Notes: generated from the letters alone by a model not told the origin. Positions 1 to 9,191 are shown, counted from the stretch's first letter. The stretch is DNA of 64,000 nucleotides from Zhihengliuella halotolerans (GCF_004217565.1 NZ_SHLA01000001.1:682001-746000); one strand, 5' to 3'. Program-made: numbers and translations.

Positions 1-113
1 TCGCGCAGCATCTGGTCCAGCATCTTCTCCGGGTCCTCGGCCTGGTCGAGGATCGAGTTGATGTTGGCTTTGGCGAGCTGGGCGATGCGCCCGAAGATCG
101 ACTGCTTCTGCAT
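1..113 (-). CDS. pspA: PspA/IM30 family protein, N-terminus only (cut by window edge)
   Basis: The 37 visible residues begin MQKQSIFGRIAQLAKANIN and continue through a conserved LDQAEDPEKMLDQM stretch, which is the amphipathic-helix and first coiled-coil start of PspA/IM30 proteins. These proteins bind the inner face of a stressed cytoplasmic membrane and oligomerise to preserve it. The gene lies 59 bases downstream of the TPM-domain gene on the same strand, so the two probably share a transcript. The rest of the gene is outside the window. Confidence 0.85.
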   Translation of the reverse strand, partial: MQKQSIFGRIAQLAKANINSILDQAEDPEKMLDQMLR

Positions 114-172
114 GGTGTGTGCCTTTCGCTGGAGATGTAGTTGGTCGTGTAGTCGGGAATCGATTGTCTAGG

Positions 173-2353
173 TCAGAAGTTGCCGCCGCCGCCGGAGAAG
201 CCCCCGCCGCCGCCGAACCCGCCGCCTCCACCGCCGAAGCTTCCGCCCCCGGAGAAGCCGCCGAAGCCGCCGCCTCCGAAGGGGCTTCCGCCTCCGTGGC
301 CCGAGGAGCGGCCACCGCCGAGGAGGGAGTCGATGATGATGCCGCCGAGGATGGCTCCGCCGAGACCGCCGCCGAAGCTGTCGCCGCCGCGCCGCCGCCG
401 GTAGCCGCCGCCGAACAGGTCCGGGGCGCCGTCGCCGAAGCCGCCGACGTCGTTCTCGGCCTCGCGCGCGGCCTGGTCGCCGAGGTGGATGGCCTGATTG
501 GCATGGTTGAGGGCCGTGGCCGGGTCGGTTGGTGACAGGCGCACCGCCTCGTCGAGGTGCCGCTCGGCTTCGGCCAACCGGGTCCGCGCCGTCGCCCGAA
601 CGCCACCTCGTCGGGCGCGGATGTAGTCGGCGGTGCCCTGGATCTTGACCTGGGCCGAGTGGATCGCCGAGCGGAGTTGTTCGCCGGCCCGGCGCTGCTG
701 TTCCTGCAGGTCGCGCAGTCCTGCCATCGGCGCGTCCAGCTGCGTGCGGGCCGCCTCGACATCGCGCAGCAGGGTCTCCGGATCGGTACGTGGCTGGACC
801 ATCGCCGCCCGCGTCGCGGCGACGACCTGCTCGACGGCGGCCGTCGGGCCCGCGAGCTCGCGTGCGGCGGAGGCGTCCATCGCCGCCCGCGCGCTCGAGA
901 CGTCCCGCTCGGCCGCCTTGAGCGCCGACTCCAGGTCGCGGGTGGTCTGCGTCAGCTGGCTCTTCGCCGCCTCCACGGCGTCGACGAGCAGGCGGGCCTG
1001 GCCGATGGCCTCCTCGGCGCTGCGGATGACGACGGCGGCGCTGCCGCCGCCCGCGTCGCCCACGGAGCCGGCGGCCTCGTCCAGTCGGGCCCCCGCGAAG
1101 TCGATCCGCTCAGCGGCCTGGTCGACGTTGTCGCGGACCTGCGCCAAGGCGGAGTCCGTGTAGGAGGCTGCGAGGGATTGCAGCGTCTCCTCGGCGGCGT
1201 CCAGACGCCCCTCGAGCCCGGGCAGCTCGCCGCGCAGCCGGGCGAGGGACTCGGGCGCGCGGCGCTCGAGCTGGCGGAGCGCGTCGAAGTCCTCGTGGTG
1301 CTCCTCGAGGGTGTCGTTGACGGACTCGCAGCGGCGGATGATCTCCCCGAGCCAGGAGCGCTGCTGCTCCTCCGTGTCGGGGATGTGGTCGTCGAGCTGC
1401 TGCTGCAGCTTGAACGAAGCGTTCAGGTGCCCCCGCGCCGCGGCGACGTCCTGCACGAACGTCGCGACGGCATCGTCCCCGTACTGCAGGCGGGCGAAGT
1501 CGATCTCCTGCTCGCTCGACTTGATGGCGTCGTCGGCCGCCACGAGCAGGCTCCCGGCCTGCGTGCGCAGCTCCTCGACGCTCAATGCGGCGAGCGGGTC
1601 GGGCGCCTGCTGCGCCGCTTGTTCCTGCCGCGGTTGCCCGTCGCCGGACGGCTGCTGCGGCGCGCGTCCGAGATTGCGCTTCTTGCGGCGTCCCGCGACG
1701 AGGGCGGCGACTCCGATCGCGCCACCGATGAGGACGACCGGCCAGAAGCCTCCGCCCCCGGACCCGGTGGCAGCGGGGTCCTCCGCGGCCCCCGGCGGCA
1801 CGGCGCCTCCGGAGCGGGACGCGGAGGCTGCCTCGATGCCGTCACCGGCGGCGACCGCCGCGGCGGCGAGCGCATCGCCAGTCAGCGGGTCCCCGGAGAG
1901 TTCGCCGCTGATCCACTCGCCCCAAATCTGCTGCGTGTGCTCTTGCAGCCAGCCGCTCGAGTGGGCCGCCAGCTCGCCTTGCCGCTCGTCGACCGCGAGC
2001 GCGAGGAGGGCGTCGTTGCTGCCGAAGTCTTTGGCGTCGGCGACGGCCTGGATCCAGGAGGCGCGATCATCGGGGTTGTCGAAGGAGTCCACGTAGACGA
2101 CGAACAGGGTGATCCCGGTGTCCTGACGGACCTCGGCGAGCCGATTTTCGACGTCGCCGGTGCGTCCGCCCAAGAGGCCGGTCGTGTCGACGACGTACTC
2201 GCCCGCCGGAATGTCCACCGGTTCCTCAGCGGCCGCGGGAGAGGCACCCAGGCTGAGAGCGAGACCGCAGGCCAGCGCTGCGAAGCTCAGCCGGGACCGG
2301 TGCGAACGCCAGCGTGTTCGTACCGTGGGGGACATTCCGTGCGGTTCTCGCAT
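173..2353 (-). CDS. TPM-domain membrane protein with long coiled coil and Gly-rich tail
   Basis: A 726-residue protein. Residues 1-43 look like a signal peptide ending near AAA. Residues about 50-170 match the TPM domain (formerly called a phosphatase domain). A single membrane segment lies near 203-220, followed by RRKKR, so the TPM domain is outside and the rest cytoplasmic. Residues about 260-640 are an Ala/Glu/Arg/Gln-rich coiled coil that resembles PspA-type helices, and the last 70 or so residues are almost only Gly, Phe and Ser, ending GGGGNF. The start at 2353 has GAAGGG six bases upstream; an ATG further upstream (2380) has no such site. Its partner pspA follows directly. I infer a role in membrane-stress sensing; enzymatic activity is not shown by the sequence. 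Confidence 0.85.
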   Translation of the reverse strand: MREPHGMSPTVRTRWRSHRSRLSFAALACGLALSLGASPAAAEEPVDIPAGEYVVDTTGLLGGRTGDVENRLAEVRQDTGITLFVVYVDSFDNPDDRASWIQAVADAKDFGSNDALLALAVDERQGELAAHSSGWLQEHTQQIWGEWISGELSGDPLTGDALAAAAVAAGDGIEAASASRSGGAVPPGAAEDPAATGSGGGGFWPVVLIGGAIGVAALVAGRRKKRNLGRAPQQPSGDGQPRQEQAAQQAPDPLAALSVEELRTQAGSLLVAADDAIKSSEQEIDFARLQYGDDAVATFVQDVAAARGHLNASFKLQQQLDDHIPDTEEQQRSWLGEIIRRCESVNDTLEEHHEDFDALRQLERRAPESLARLRGELPGLEGRLDAAEETLQSLAASYTDSALAQVRDNVDQAAERIDFAGARLDEAAGSVGDAGGGSAAVVIRSAEEAIGQARLLVDAVEAAKSQLTQTTRDLESALKAAERDVSSARAAMDASAARELAGPTAAVEQVVAATRAAMVQPRTDPETLLRDVEAARTQLDAPMAGLRDLQEQQRRAGEQLRSAIHSAQVKIQGTADYIRARRGGVRATARTRLAEAERHLDEAVRLSPTDPATALNHANQAIHLGDQAAREAENDVGGFGDGAPDLFGGGYRRRRGGDSFGGGLGGAILGGIIIDSLLGGGRSSGHGGGSPFGGGGFGGFSGGGSFGGGGGGFGGGGGFSGGGGNF

Positions 2354-2617
2354 GCGTAACCCTTCGAGTCTGCGGTGCATCGTCGGCGAAACGCCGTGTT
2401 TTCGAGCAGATGTTGGCGATTCTATGGTCTTGAGGCGCCCATCTCCAGAGTTGGGGCCGCGACTGGCGGGCGGTGCGCTCACAGCGTAAGTGCCCTGCCG
2501 ATCGAGTCCGCGCGTTGGAGGCTGTACACAGGAAAAACATAGGGCAGGCTGGAACGGAACACAGGGGACCCCGTCATAGTTGAACTCAACAAGACGGACG
2601 AAAGGACACACCACGCC

Positions 2618-4291
2618 ATGAGCGAGACGAACGGCTCCGAGACGCCGAAGCACGACGCGAGGAACCCGGCGTCGCCGGAGGCCGGGCAGGGGGCCGTGCC
2701 GCCCCGGCCGCAGACACCGCCGACCGGCGCGACCGGCCCGGACGAGCCGGCGTCGCAGCCCTCCACTGAGCCGGAAACCACCCCGATCACGCGTCCGGAC
2801 GCCGCGGCCACCGCGGCCCAGCCCGCCGTCGAGCAGCCCACGACGGAGCAGCCCGCCATGACGGAGCAGCCCGCCGCGGCCGAGGAGCCGGCTGAGCGGC
2901 CGCGCTACGGACAACTCGGGCCGGCGGCCGGTGCGGATGCCGGTCCCAGGACCCAGAGCGACGCCGATACCGCGGGCGCAGCGGGGCAGCCGGCCGCGTA
3001 CTCGAGTGCTTACCAGTACGGCCAGAGCGGCGACGGGCACACGTTCTACGGCGCCCCGGTGCCGGCCCCGCGCTCGCAGCGCAGGCCCCGCCGCTACGGT
3101 GCCGCGACGCTGGTCGGCGGCATGCTCCTGGCTGCGATCGTCGGCGCCGGCTCCGCGATCGGCGCGAACTACTTCCTGACCTCGGGCAGCAGCTCGCAGG
3201 TCTCCTCGCAGCAGCCGGGTGAATCCCTCGTCATCAACAACCCCGAAAACGTGACGGCCGTGAGTGCGGCGGCGGCCAAGGCCTCGCCGAGCGTCGTGAC
3301 CATCGAGGCCTCGTCGTCGAGCGCCGGCGGGTCCGGGTCCGGGATCATCCTGGACGACGACGGCCACATCCTGACCAACACCCACGTCGTCACCCTCGGC
3401 GGCGAGACGGGGGACCCGAGTCTGAGCGTGCGCACGGCCGATGGCCAGGTGCACCAGGCGCAGATCGTCGGCACCGACCCGCTCTCGGACCTGGCGGTGA
3501 TCAAGATCGACGCCGAGAATCTGACCCCGGCCGAGCTCGGCAGCTCCGGCGACCTCAACGTCGGCGACACCGCGGTGGCCATCGGGGCCCCGCTGGGCCT
3601 GAGCGGAACAGTGACCGACGGGATCATCTCCACGCTGAACCGGACGATCAGCATCCAGTCCTCCGCCGTGCCCGACGCGCCCGCCGAGGGTGAAGAGGAC
3701 GGGGGAGGCGGGGAGTTCAACTTCCAGTTCCCCGGCCAGGAGGGCCGGAGCGGGAACTCCGGTTCCATCCACGTCAACGTCATCCAGACCGACGCCGCGA
3801 TCAACCACGGCAACTCCGGTGGCGCGCTCGTGAACGTCGACGGTGAGATCATCGGTGTCAACGTCGCCATCGCCTCCAGCGGCAACGGGGCGACAAGCGG
3901 GGAGGACAGCGGAAGTATCGGCGTCGGGTTCGCGATCCCGATCGACTACGCCCAGCGGATCGCCGCGGATCTGATCGCCGACGGCGAGGCCAGCCACGGC
4001 CTCTTGGGCGTCACGGTGCAGGCCCAGCCGGCCGGCACCGGTGAGAACGCGTCGTCGTTCAGCGTCGGGGCCGTCGTCCGGGAGGTTTCGGATGGGTCCC
4101 CGGCTGAGGAGGCGGGGCTGCGCCAGGGTGATGTCATCACCCGCGTCGACGAGCGCCGGATCGACGACAGCCTCTCGCTAACCGCCGTGATCCGCGAATA
4201 CGCCGCCGGCGACAAAGCGACGATTCATTACCTGCGCGACGGCCGGGAGGCGACCGCTGACGTAACAGTCGACGCGAGCCCGAGTAACTGA
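2618..4291 (+). CDS. HtrA/DegP-like trypsin-type serine protease with PDZ domain
   Basis: A 557-residue S1C-family protease for extracytoplasmic protein quality control. Residues 1-155 are a Pro/Glu/Ala/Gln-rich cytoplasmic region, residues about 161-186 are a membrane anchor, and the protease domain follows. The triad is visible as His256 (TNTHVV), Asp291 (LSDLAV) and Ser400 (GNSGGAL). One PDZ domain covers about 455-550 (GLLGVTVQ ... GDVITRVDERRI). This is the architecture of mycobacterial PepD/HtrA-type proteins. The start is set by GAAAGGA about eleven bases upstream. It is transcribed divergently from the TPM/pspA pair, another envelope-stress locus. Confidence 0.95.
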   Translation: MSETNGSETPKHDARNPASPEAGQGAVPPRPQTPPTGATGPDEPASQPSTEPETTPITRPDAAATAAQPAVEQPTTEQPAMTEQPAAAEEPAERPRYGQLGPAAGADAGPRTQSDADTAGAAGQPAAYSSAYQYGQSGDGHTFYGAPVPAPRSQRRPRRYGAATLVGGMLLAAIVGAGSAIGANYFLTSGSSSQVSSQQPGESLVINNPENVTAVSAAAAKASPSVVTIEASSSSAGGSGSGIILDDDGHILTNTHVVTLGGETGDPSLSVRTADGQVHQAQIVGTDPLSDLAVIKIDAENLTPAELGSSGDLNVGDTAVAIGAPLGLSGTVTDGIISTLNRTISIQSSAVPDAPAEGEEDGGGGEFNFQFPGQEGRSGNSGSIHVNVIQTDAAINHGNSGGALVNVDGEIIGVNVAIASSGNGATSGEDSGSIGVGFAIPIDYAQRIAADLIADGEASHGLLGVTVQAQPAGTGENASSFSVGAVVREVSDGSPAEEAGLRQGDVITRVDERRIDDSLSLTAVIREYAAGDKATIHYLRDGREATADVTVDASPSN

Positions 4292-4468
4292 GAGTCATCG
4301 GGAACCGACGCGGTTTTCGGCGAATAACCTGATCCGCGTTCTCCCGCTAGCATGGTGACCAACCGCCGCGATCGATCCTGGTCGTGTGCGGACAGTCCCC
4401 ACGGCCAATGGCGGCGGCGAACCCCACGGAGGCGTTCGACGCCGGCAGGTCTTGACTGAAAGGCAGCA

Positions 4469-5281
4469 ATGAGCGACGCACCGGCGCAGCTGAAGGTACT
4501 GGTACTGGTCAAGTACGTACCCGACGCGCAATTCGATCGGCACCTGACGGGGCAGACCCCTCGCCTGGACCGCAGCGACAGCATCCTCTCCGAACTCGAC
4601 GAGTACGCGGTGGAAGCCGCATTGCAGCTCATCGAGGCTCACGGAGGCACCAAGGCGGGTCACGAGGTGACCGTCCTGACCATGGGACCGGACGCCGCTT
4701 CCAACGCGGTGAAGAAGACCCTCCAGATGGGCGCCACTCGGGGCCTGCACCTCAACGACGACGCGCTCGCCGGCTCCGACGCCGCCGCAACGTCACTCGC
4801 GCTCGCCGAGGCGATCCGCCACGAGGGCGGGTTCGATCTCGTCATCACGGGAATGGCCTCGACTGATGCCGAGACTTCGCTGGTGCCGTCGCAGCTCGCC
4901 GAGCGGCTCGGCCTGCCGCAGGTCACTCTCGTCTCGGAGCTGTCGCTGGAGGGCGGCGACGTCGTCGCCCGTCGCGACGGCGACACCGAGACCCAGTACG
5001 TGCGCGCGCCGCTTCCGGCGATCGTCTCCGTGACCGATCAGTTCGAGGAGCCGCGCTACCCGAACTTCAAGGGCATCATCGGAGCCAAGAAGAAGAAGAC
5101 CGCACCGCTGTCCCTGGCCGATCTCGGCCTCGGCGCCGATGCGGTCGGCACGGATGGATCGTGGACCGAGGTCGTCTCGAGTGAGGCCCGCCCGGCACGC
5201 ACCGCCGGCACCGTCATCACCGATTCCGGCGACGCCGGCGTCAAGCTGGCCGACTTCCTCGCTGACCGCAAGCTGCTTTAG
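4469..5281 (+). CDS. etfB: Electron transfer flavoprotein, beta subunit
   Basis: A 270-residue EtfB/FixA. With EtfA it forms the FAD heterodimer that carries electrons from acyl-CoA and related dehydrogenases to the quinone pool. Features seen are the start LKVLVLVKYVPD, the nucleotide-binding core with TGMASTDAETSLVPSQLAERLGLP, and the family signature APLPAIVSVTDQFEEPRYP followed by KKKK. GAAAGG lies just before the ATG. A candidate -10 (TAGCAT, 4348-4353) would give a leader of about 110 bases. It is the first gene of etfB-etfA-PIG-L. Confidence 0.96.
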   Translation: MSDAPAQLKVLVLVKYVPDAQFDRHLTGQTPRLDRSDSILSELDEYAVEAALQLIEAHGGTKAGHEVTVLTMGPDAASNAVKKTLQMGATRGLHLNDDALAGSDAAATSLALAEAIRHEGGFDLVITGMASTDAETSLVPSQLAERLGLPQVTLVSELSLEGGDVVARRDGDTETQYVRAPLPAIVSVTDQFEEPRYPNFKGIIGAKKKKTAPLSLADLGLGADAVGTDGSWTEVVSSEARPARTAGTVITDSGDAGVKLADFLADRKLL

Positions 5282-5299
5282 CCACCTCGGGAGATACAC

Positions 5300-6253
5300 A
5301 TGAGCACCACACTGGTTTATCTTGATGCGCGTTCACTGTCAGCCGAGGGAATCGGCAAAGCGGAGCGCGAACTGTTGACGATCGCCGCCGCCCGGTCCGC
5401 CGGGTCCGTCGTCGTCGCGGTGTCGTCCCCCGTGGACGACGACGTCGCCGCCGGCCTCGGCCGGTTCGGCGCGACGACCGTCCTGGTCCCGTCGAGTGAC
5501 GTCACCGCTTCGCTGGCCGCCGGCCCGGCGGCCTTCGCCGCCGCAGCGGCTGCCGAGTCGGGTGCCGACCTCGTCCTGCTGACCAACGCGGGCGACTCCA
5601 AGGAGGTCGCCGCGCGGCTGGGCATCAAGCTCTCCGCCGGCGTCGTCACCGACGTCGTCGCGGTGGCCGGTGACGAATACACGAAGTCCGTCCTCGCCGG
5701 AACCTACACGACCCGCATCCGGGTCAAGACGGCCACTGCCGTCGTCACGATGAAGGCCAACAGCGTTGAGCCGGCCGCGGCCGGCGACGGCGCGGCCGAG
5801 GTCCGCCGTCTCGACGTCCCGGAGATCGGCCCGTCGGCCACCGTCGAGCGCACCGAGGCCAAGCCCGCTTCGGGGCGGCCGGAGCTCGCTGACGCGCGTG
5901 TCGTCGTTTCCGGCGGCCGCGGACTCGAAGGCGATTTCGGCCCCGTCGAGGCCCTCGCGGACTCGCTCGGCGCGGCCGTGGGCGCCTCCCGCGCGGCGAC
6001 CGACGCCGGCTGGATCGAGCACTCCTACCAGGTCGGCCAGACGGGCAAGACCGTCTCGCCGCAGCTCTACATCGCTGCCGGCATCTCCGGCGCCGTCCAG
6101 CACAAGGCCGGAATGCAGACCGCGCAGACCATCGTCGCGATCAACTCCGATCCGGACGCGCCGATCTTCGAGATCGCCGACCTCGGCATCGTCGGCGACC
6201 TCACCGAGATCCTGCCGCAGGCCGCCGAGGAGATCAAGCGACGCAAGGCGTGA
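5300..6253 (+). CDS. etfA: Electron transfer flavoprotein, alpha subunit
   Basis: A 317-residue EtfA/FixB, the FAD-binding partner of EtfB. The C-terminal FAD domain is clear: [35 protein letters not shown], then [25 protein letters not shown] and [24 protein letters not shown] precedes the ATG, which lies 18 bases after etfB. Its stop overlaps the GTG start of the PIG-L gene by four bases, so translation of the two is probably coupled. Confidence 0.96.
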   Translation: MSTTLVYLDARSLSAEGIGKAERELLTIAAARSAGSVVVAVSSPVDDDVAAGLGRFGATTVLVPSSDVTASLAAGPAAFAAAAAAESGADLVLLTNAGDSKEVAARLGIKLSAGVVTDVVAVAGDEYTKSVLAGTYTTRIRVKTATAVVTMKANSVEPAAAGDGAAEVRRLDVPEIGPSATVERTEAKPASGRPELADARVVVSGGRGLEGDFGPVEALADSLGAAVGASRAATDAGWIEHSYQVGQTGKTVSPQLYIAAGISGAVQHKAGMQTAQTIVAINSDPDAPIFEIADLGIVGDLTEILPQAAEEIKRRKA

Positions 6254-7011
6254 GCGGGCCCGGTCGCCTCGGCGGCGCGGAGGGGATCGAGCGGGTGCTC
6301 TGCTTCGCGGCGCACCCCGACGATCTCGACTTCGGCGCGGCCGGGACCGTGGCCGCCTGGACCGCGGCCGGCGTGGACGTGCAGTACTGTCTCATGACCG
6401 ACGGCGACGCCGGCGGGTTCGACCCGGGCCATCGCGGCTCCATCGTCGCGATGCGCCGCCGGGAGCAGCAGGACGCCGCGGCCCTCGTCGGCGTCGACAA
6501 GGTGCACTTCCTCGGGCACCGCGACGGCTATCTCGAACCCTCGCACGAGGTGATCGAGCAGGTGGTGGCGCTGATCCGAGAGGTGCGCCCCGACGTCGTG
6601 CTGGCCATGCACCCCGAGCGCGACTGGGACCGCCTGCAGCGTTCGCATCCGGACCACCTGGCGTGCGGCGAGGCCGTCACGCGAGCCGTGTATCCGGCCG
6701 TCGAGAACCCGTACGCGTACCCGCACCTCGCTGAGGCCGGACTCGAGGCGTTCAAGCTGGAACGGCTATGGTTGTACGCGGCCCCGCGCAGCCGGGAGAA
6801 CCACTGGGTGGACATCACCGAGCAACTCCCGGCGAAAGTCTCCGCCTTGCGCCAGCACCTCAGCCAGCACCCCGACGTGGGGCGCATGGAGGAATTCGTG
6901 CGGACCCAGCTCGCGGCCAAGGGTCGCGAGGGCGGACTCGCGCCCGGACGGCTCGCCGAGGCGTTCCACGTCGTCGTCGTCAACGGTCCCGACACGATCG
7001 CCGGTTTCTGA
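6250..7011 (+). CDS. PIG-L (LmbE-like) family deacetylase
   Basis: A 253-residue zinc-dependent N-deacetylase-fold protein. The metal/catalytic motif [10 protein letters not shown] is at residues about 19-28 and a second histidine motif, RSHPDH, is near residue 137. Family members include MshB and Mca of mycothiol metabolism and GlcNAc-PI deacetylases, but the substrate cannot be read from the sequence. The GTG start is fixed by the GTGA overlap with etfA. The transcript ends at the hairpin at 7018-7061. Confidence 0.88.
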   Translation: MSGPGRLGGAEGIERVLCFAAHPDDLDFGAAGTVAAWTAAGVDVQYCLMTDGDAGGFDPGHRGSIVAMRRREQQDAAALVGVDKVHFLGHRDGYLEPSHEVIEQVVALIREVRPDVVLAMHPERDWDRLQRSHPDHLACGEAVTRAVYPAVENPYAYPHLAEAGLEAFKLERLWLYAAPRSRENHWVDITEQLPAKVSALRQHLSQHPDVGRMEEFVRTQLAAKGREGGLAPGRLAEAFHVVVVNGPDTIAGF

Positions 7012-7017
7012 GCCGAC

Positions 7018-7061
7018 GAGAAGGGGGCGTCGCCGCGGTTTCGCGGCGACGCCCCCTTCTC
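7018..7061. terminator. Perfect 20-bp hairpin, bidirectional terminator
   Basis: Arms 7018-7037 and 7042-7061 are exact reverse complements separated by the loop GTTT. The hairpin lies between the convergent PIG-L and RskA-like genes and has a TTCTC end in one direction and an A-rich end in the other, so it can stop transcripts from both sides. Confidence 0.9.
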
Positions 7062-7070
7062 GTGTCCGGG

Positions 7071-7640
7071 TTATTCTCCGGTCGGGACCGGCAGGGACAG
7101 GATCGGCTCAGTCGTCGGGATGCCGGCCTCGCCGACCGGCTCGATGGTGATGTCGACCTCGACGACGTCGCGGAGCCCCTGGAAGCCGACGACCGGGTCT
7201 TCGGCGTCTGTCTCGAACGGTTCCAGCGGGCTGTGGTTTCCGGTGTTCGCGTCGACGACCCACGCCTGGTAGACGAGGCCCGACTCGGGTTCCGGGAAGT
7301 CGGAGAGCTCGACGAAGCCGGCGTCGGCCTCCGCCGAGACGGACAGGGTGGCCGTGCCTCCGTCCTCGTACTCGGTGGTGCCCGTGACGACGTCGGAGGC
7401 GTCGCGGACCTCCCCGACGATGTCACGGGGCATCATGGCGACGACGATCGCGAGGACACCGGCCACGAGCACGGCGGCCGCGATGGCGAAAAGGGCCGCG
7501 CGTTTGACGGGCACCGGTCGCCTGCGGCGCTTGGTCGTGGCCACCTCGTCCACGAGGTCCAGACCGAGGTTGGTCTCTTCGTCGGCCCTCGGGTCCCGAT
7601 CCGCATCGTCGTGCAGGGGACGTTCGCGCATGCTGTTCAT
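7071..7640 (-). CDS. RskA-type anti-sigma C-terminal domain protein, lacking a sigma-binding domain
   Basis: A 189-residue single-pass membrane protein. Residues 1-45 are acidic then basic (KRRRRP), residues about 48-68 are a membrane helix, and the remaining 120 residues match the extracellular RskA domain (VYQAWVVD, EPFETDAEDPVVGFQG). A full RskA protein also has an N-terminal cytoplasmic zinc anti-sigma domain; here the cytoplasmic part is only about 45 residues and has no HxxxCxxC motif, and no sigma factor gene is adjacent. The first ATG (7640) is used; an ATG three codons later is equally possible. The function may be sensing, or the protein may be a remnant. Confidence 0.8.
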   Translation of the reverse strand: MNSMRERPLHDDADRDPRADEETNLGLDLVDEVATTKRRRRPVPVKRAALFAIAAAVLVAGVLAIVVAMMPRDIVGEVRDASDVVTGTTEYEDGGTATLSVSAEADAGFVELSDFPEPESGLVYQAWVVDANTGNHSPLEPFETDAEDPVVGFQGLRDVVEVDITIEPVGEAGIPTTEPILSLPVPTGE

Positions 7641-7753
7641 CCGTTCCGTTTCGTGCTCGCAAAGTCCGTTATCGGACTGTTACTTTCAACTCTAGGGGAC
7701 GAAACTGTGTACGCGCGGCAGGCACGGTGGGCGCGGCCCGAAGAATCCGGAGG

Positions 7754-8227
7754 TCAGGCGCGCGGGCCCGATCCGGCGAAGCCGTGCTGCTTCCACGCCT
7801 CGAAGACTGCGATGGAAGCGGTGTTGGCTAGATTCATGGACCGACGCGAAGGCATCATCGGGAGCTTCACGAGATTCGTCACCCGTTCGTCGGCCTTGAC
7901 CGCGTCCGGAAGCCCCACCGACTCGGGGCCGAAGAGGAGGATGTCGCCCGGCTCGTAGGCGACGTCGGTGTACAGAGTCTCGCCCTCGGCCGTGAAGGCG
8001 AAGACACGCGCGGGCAGCAGCGCCTCGAATGCGGCCTCGAGCGACGGGTGCACGGTGACATGGGCCAGGTCGTGATAATCGAGGCCGGCGCGGCGTAGCT
8101 TCGCATCTTCGAAGTCGAAGCCGAGGGGCTCCACCAGATGCAGCTCGGAGCCGGTGACGGCCGCGAGCCGGATGGCATTGCCCGTGTTGCCCGGGATTTC
8201 TGGGGTGAAGAAGAGGATGCGGAACAC
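7754..8227 (-). CDS. trmL: tRNA (cytidine(34)-2'-O)-methyltransferase TrmL
   Basis: A 157-residue SPOUT methyltransferase. It starts FRILFFTPEIPGNTGNAIRL and carries the SAM-binding knot motifs LLFGPESVGLP and MPSRRSMNLANTASIAVFEAW. The family methylates the wobble base of certain leucine tRNAs. I chose the GTG at 8227 rather than the ATG pair at 8239/8236 for two reasons: TATGAT (8235-8240) sits seven bases before the GTG as a leaderless -10 box, and family members normally begin at this point. The longer form would add only MMAG. Confidence 0.92.
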   Translation of the reverse strand: MFRILFFTPEIPGNTGNAIRLAAVTGSELHLVEPLGFDFEDAKLRRAGLDYHDLAHVTVHPSLEAAFEALLPARVFAFTAEGETLYTDVAYEPGDILLFGPESVGLPDAVKADERVTNLVKLPMMPSRRSMNLANTASIAVFEAWKQHGFAGSGPRA

Positions 8228-8234
8228 GCCTGCC

Positions 8235-8240
8235 ATCATA
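8235..8240 (-). promoter_or_regulatory. Leaderless -10 box of trmL
   Basis: TATGAT on the minus strand, seven bases before the GTG at 8227. It contains both upstream ATG codons, which argues that they are promoter bases rather than starts. Confidence 0.6.
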
Positions 8241-8252
8241 GCCCGCGTGCCG

Positions 8253-9191
8253 TCAATACATCCCGCCCAGCAGGCGCCCCAGGACCGGGACGTTCACGAC
8301 GTTGGGGGTCGGCCCGGTACCGAGGAACATCTTCAGTTCGCGGACGAGGTTCGCCGAGTTGACCACGTGCGTCAGCGAGGAGGCCGACGACGGCTCGGCG
8401 CCGCGCGCGTAGTCGATCACGGGTTCGTGCAGGTTGCCGTTGGGCGAGTGGATGACGGTCCACCCGGTCACGTTGACCTCGGGCATCAGCAGCGCCTGCA
8501 TCCGGCTCACCGCCGGGGCCAGGCGCGGCGGCTTGACCGGCTTGCCGTCGCGAAAAAGGTGCTCGCCGTCCCAGCGGTAGATGCCTTCCGGCAGCAGCAT
8601 CGAATTCACGAGCGCGAGGCGGTACCCGGCCAGCACGGCGTGGTCGACGAAGCCGCGGTCACTGGGGGAGTGGATGCCGTTGACGAGCCGGGCCGCCGGC
8701 AGGACGGAGAGCACCTGGTTGCTGATGAGCGAGATCGTCTGCGCCTCGCGCTGCAGGCGGGCGTGGGCGCCGAACAGGCCGCGCTTGCGGGGCACGCCGT
8801 GCACGCGCTGCTCCGCGAGCTCGCGGCTCAGCGGCGGAACGACGCCGTCCTCGTAGGCCGGCACGTACACCGGCGCCTGCGTGGCCCGCGTCGTCCCGCT
8901 GCCGCCTGCGGGGCCGGCGGTGAAGCCGGACGCGGGGGTCGCCGCAGACGCCGGCGCCGTCGTGCGCGTCGACGCGCCGGAGAGCCCGCCGTAGTTGCGG
9001 TCGTAGGAGCTGCGGGCAGCCGGGTCCCCGAGGGTCTCGTAGGCGAGGGAGACGCGGCGGAACTCGTCCGCATCACCCCCGTGATCCGGGTGGGTGCGGC
9101 GCGCGGCGCGACGATACGCGGTCTTGATCTCGTCGTGCGTGGCATTCTGCGGGACGCCGAGAACCTCATAGTGGGTCCGTCTTTCAGCCAC
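8253..9191 (-). CDS. J-domain protein with a NERD-like C-terminal domain
   Basis: A 312-residue protein. Residues 6-70 are a J domain with HPD (HYEVLGVPQNATHDEIKTAYRRAA ... THPDHGG), the module that stimulates Hsp70 ATPase. There is no Gly/Phe region and no zinc-finger domain, so this is not DnaJ itself. A Thr/Ala-rich linker follows, then from about 125 onward a domain that looks like a nuclease-related (NERD-type) fold: a paired lysine/arginine region, HAVLAGYRLALVNSMLLPEGIYRWDGEHLF, and a C-terminal helix. GTG start with GGAGG five bases upstream. The C-terminal assignment is tentative. Confidence 0.8.
   Translation of the reverse strand: MAERRTHYEVLGVPQNATHDEIKTAYRRAARRTHPDHGGDADEFRRVSLAYETLGDPAARSSYDRNYGGLSGASTRTTAPASAATPASGFTAGPAGGSGTTRATQAPVYVPAYEDGVVPPLSRELAEQRVHGVPRKRGLFGAHARLQREAQTISLISNQVLSVLPAARLVNGIHSPSDRGFVDHAVLAGYRLALVNSMLLPEGIYRWDGEHLFRDGKPVKPPRLAPAVSRMQALLMPEVNVTGWTVIHSPNGNLHEPVIDYARGAEPSSASSLTHVVNSANLVRELKMFLGTGPTPNVVNVPVLGRLLGGMY

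Noticed and set aside
2354-3997. Open reading frame antisense to the HtrA gene, contiguous with the TPM gene
   Set aside because: The TPM protein starts at 2353 with a ribosome site and signal peptide. The upstream extension is the reverse complement of a well-supported protease and has no family features.
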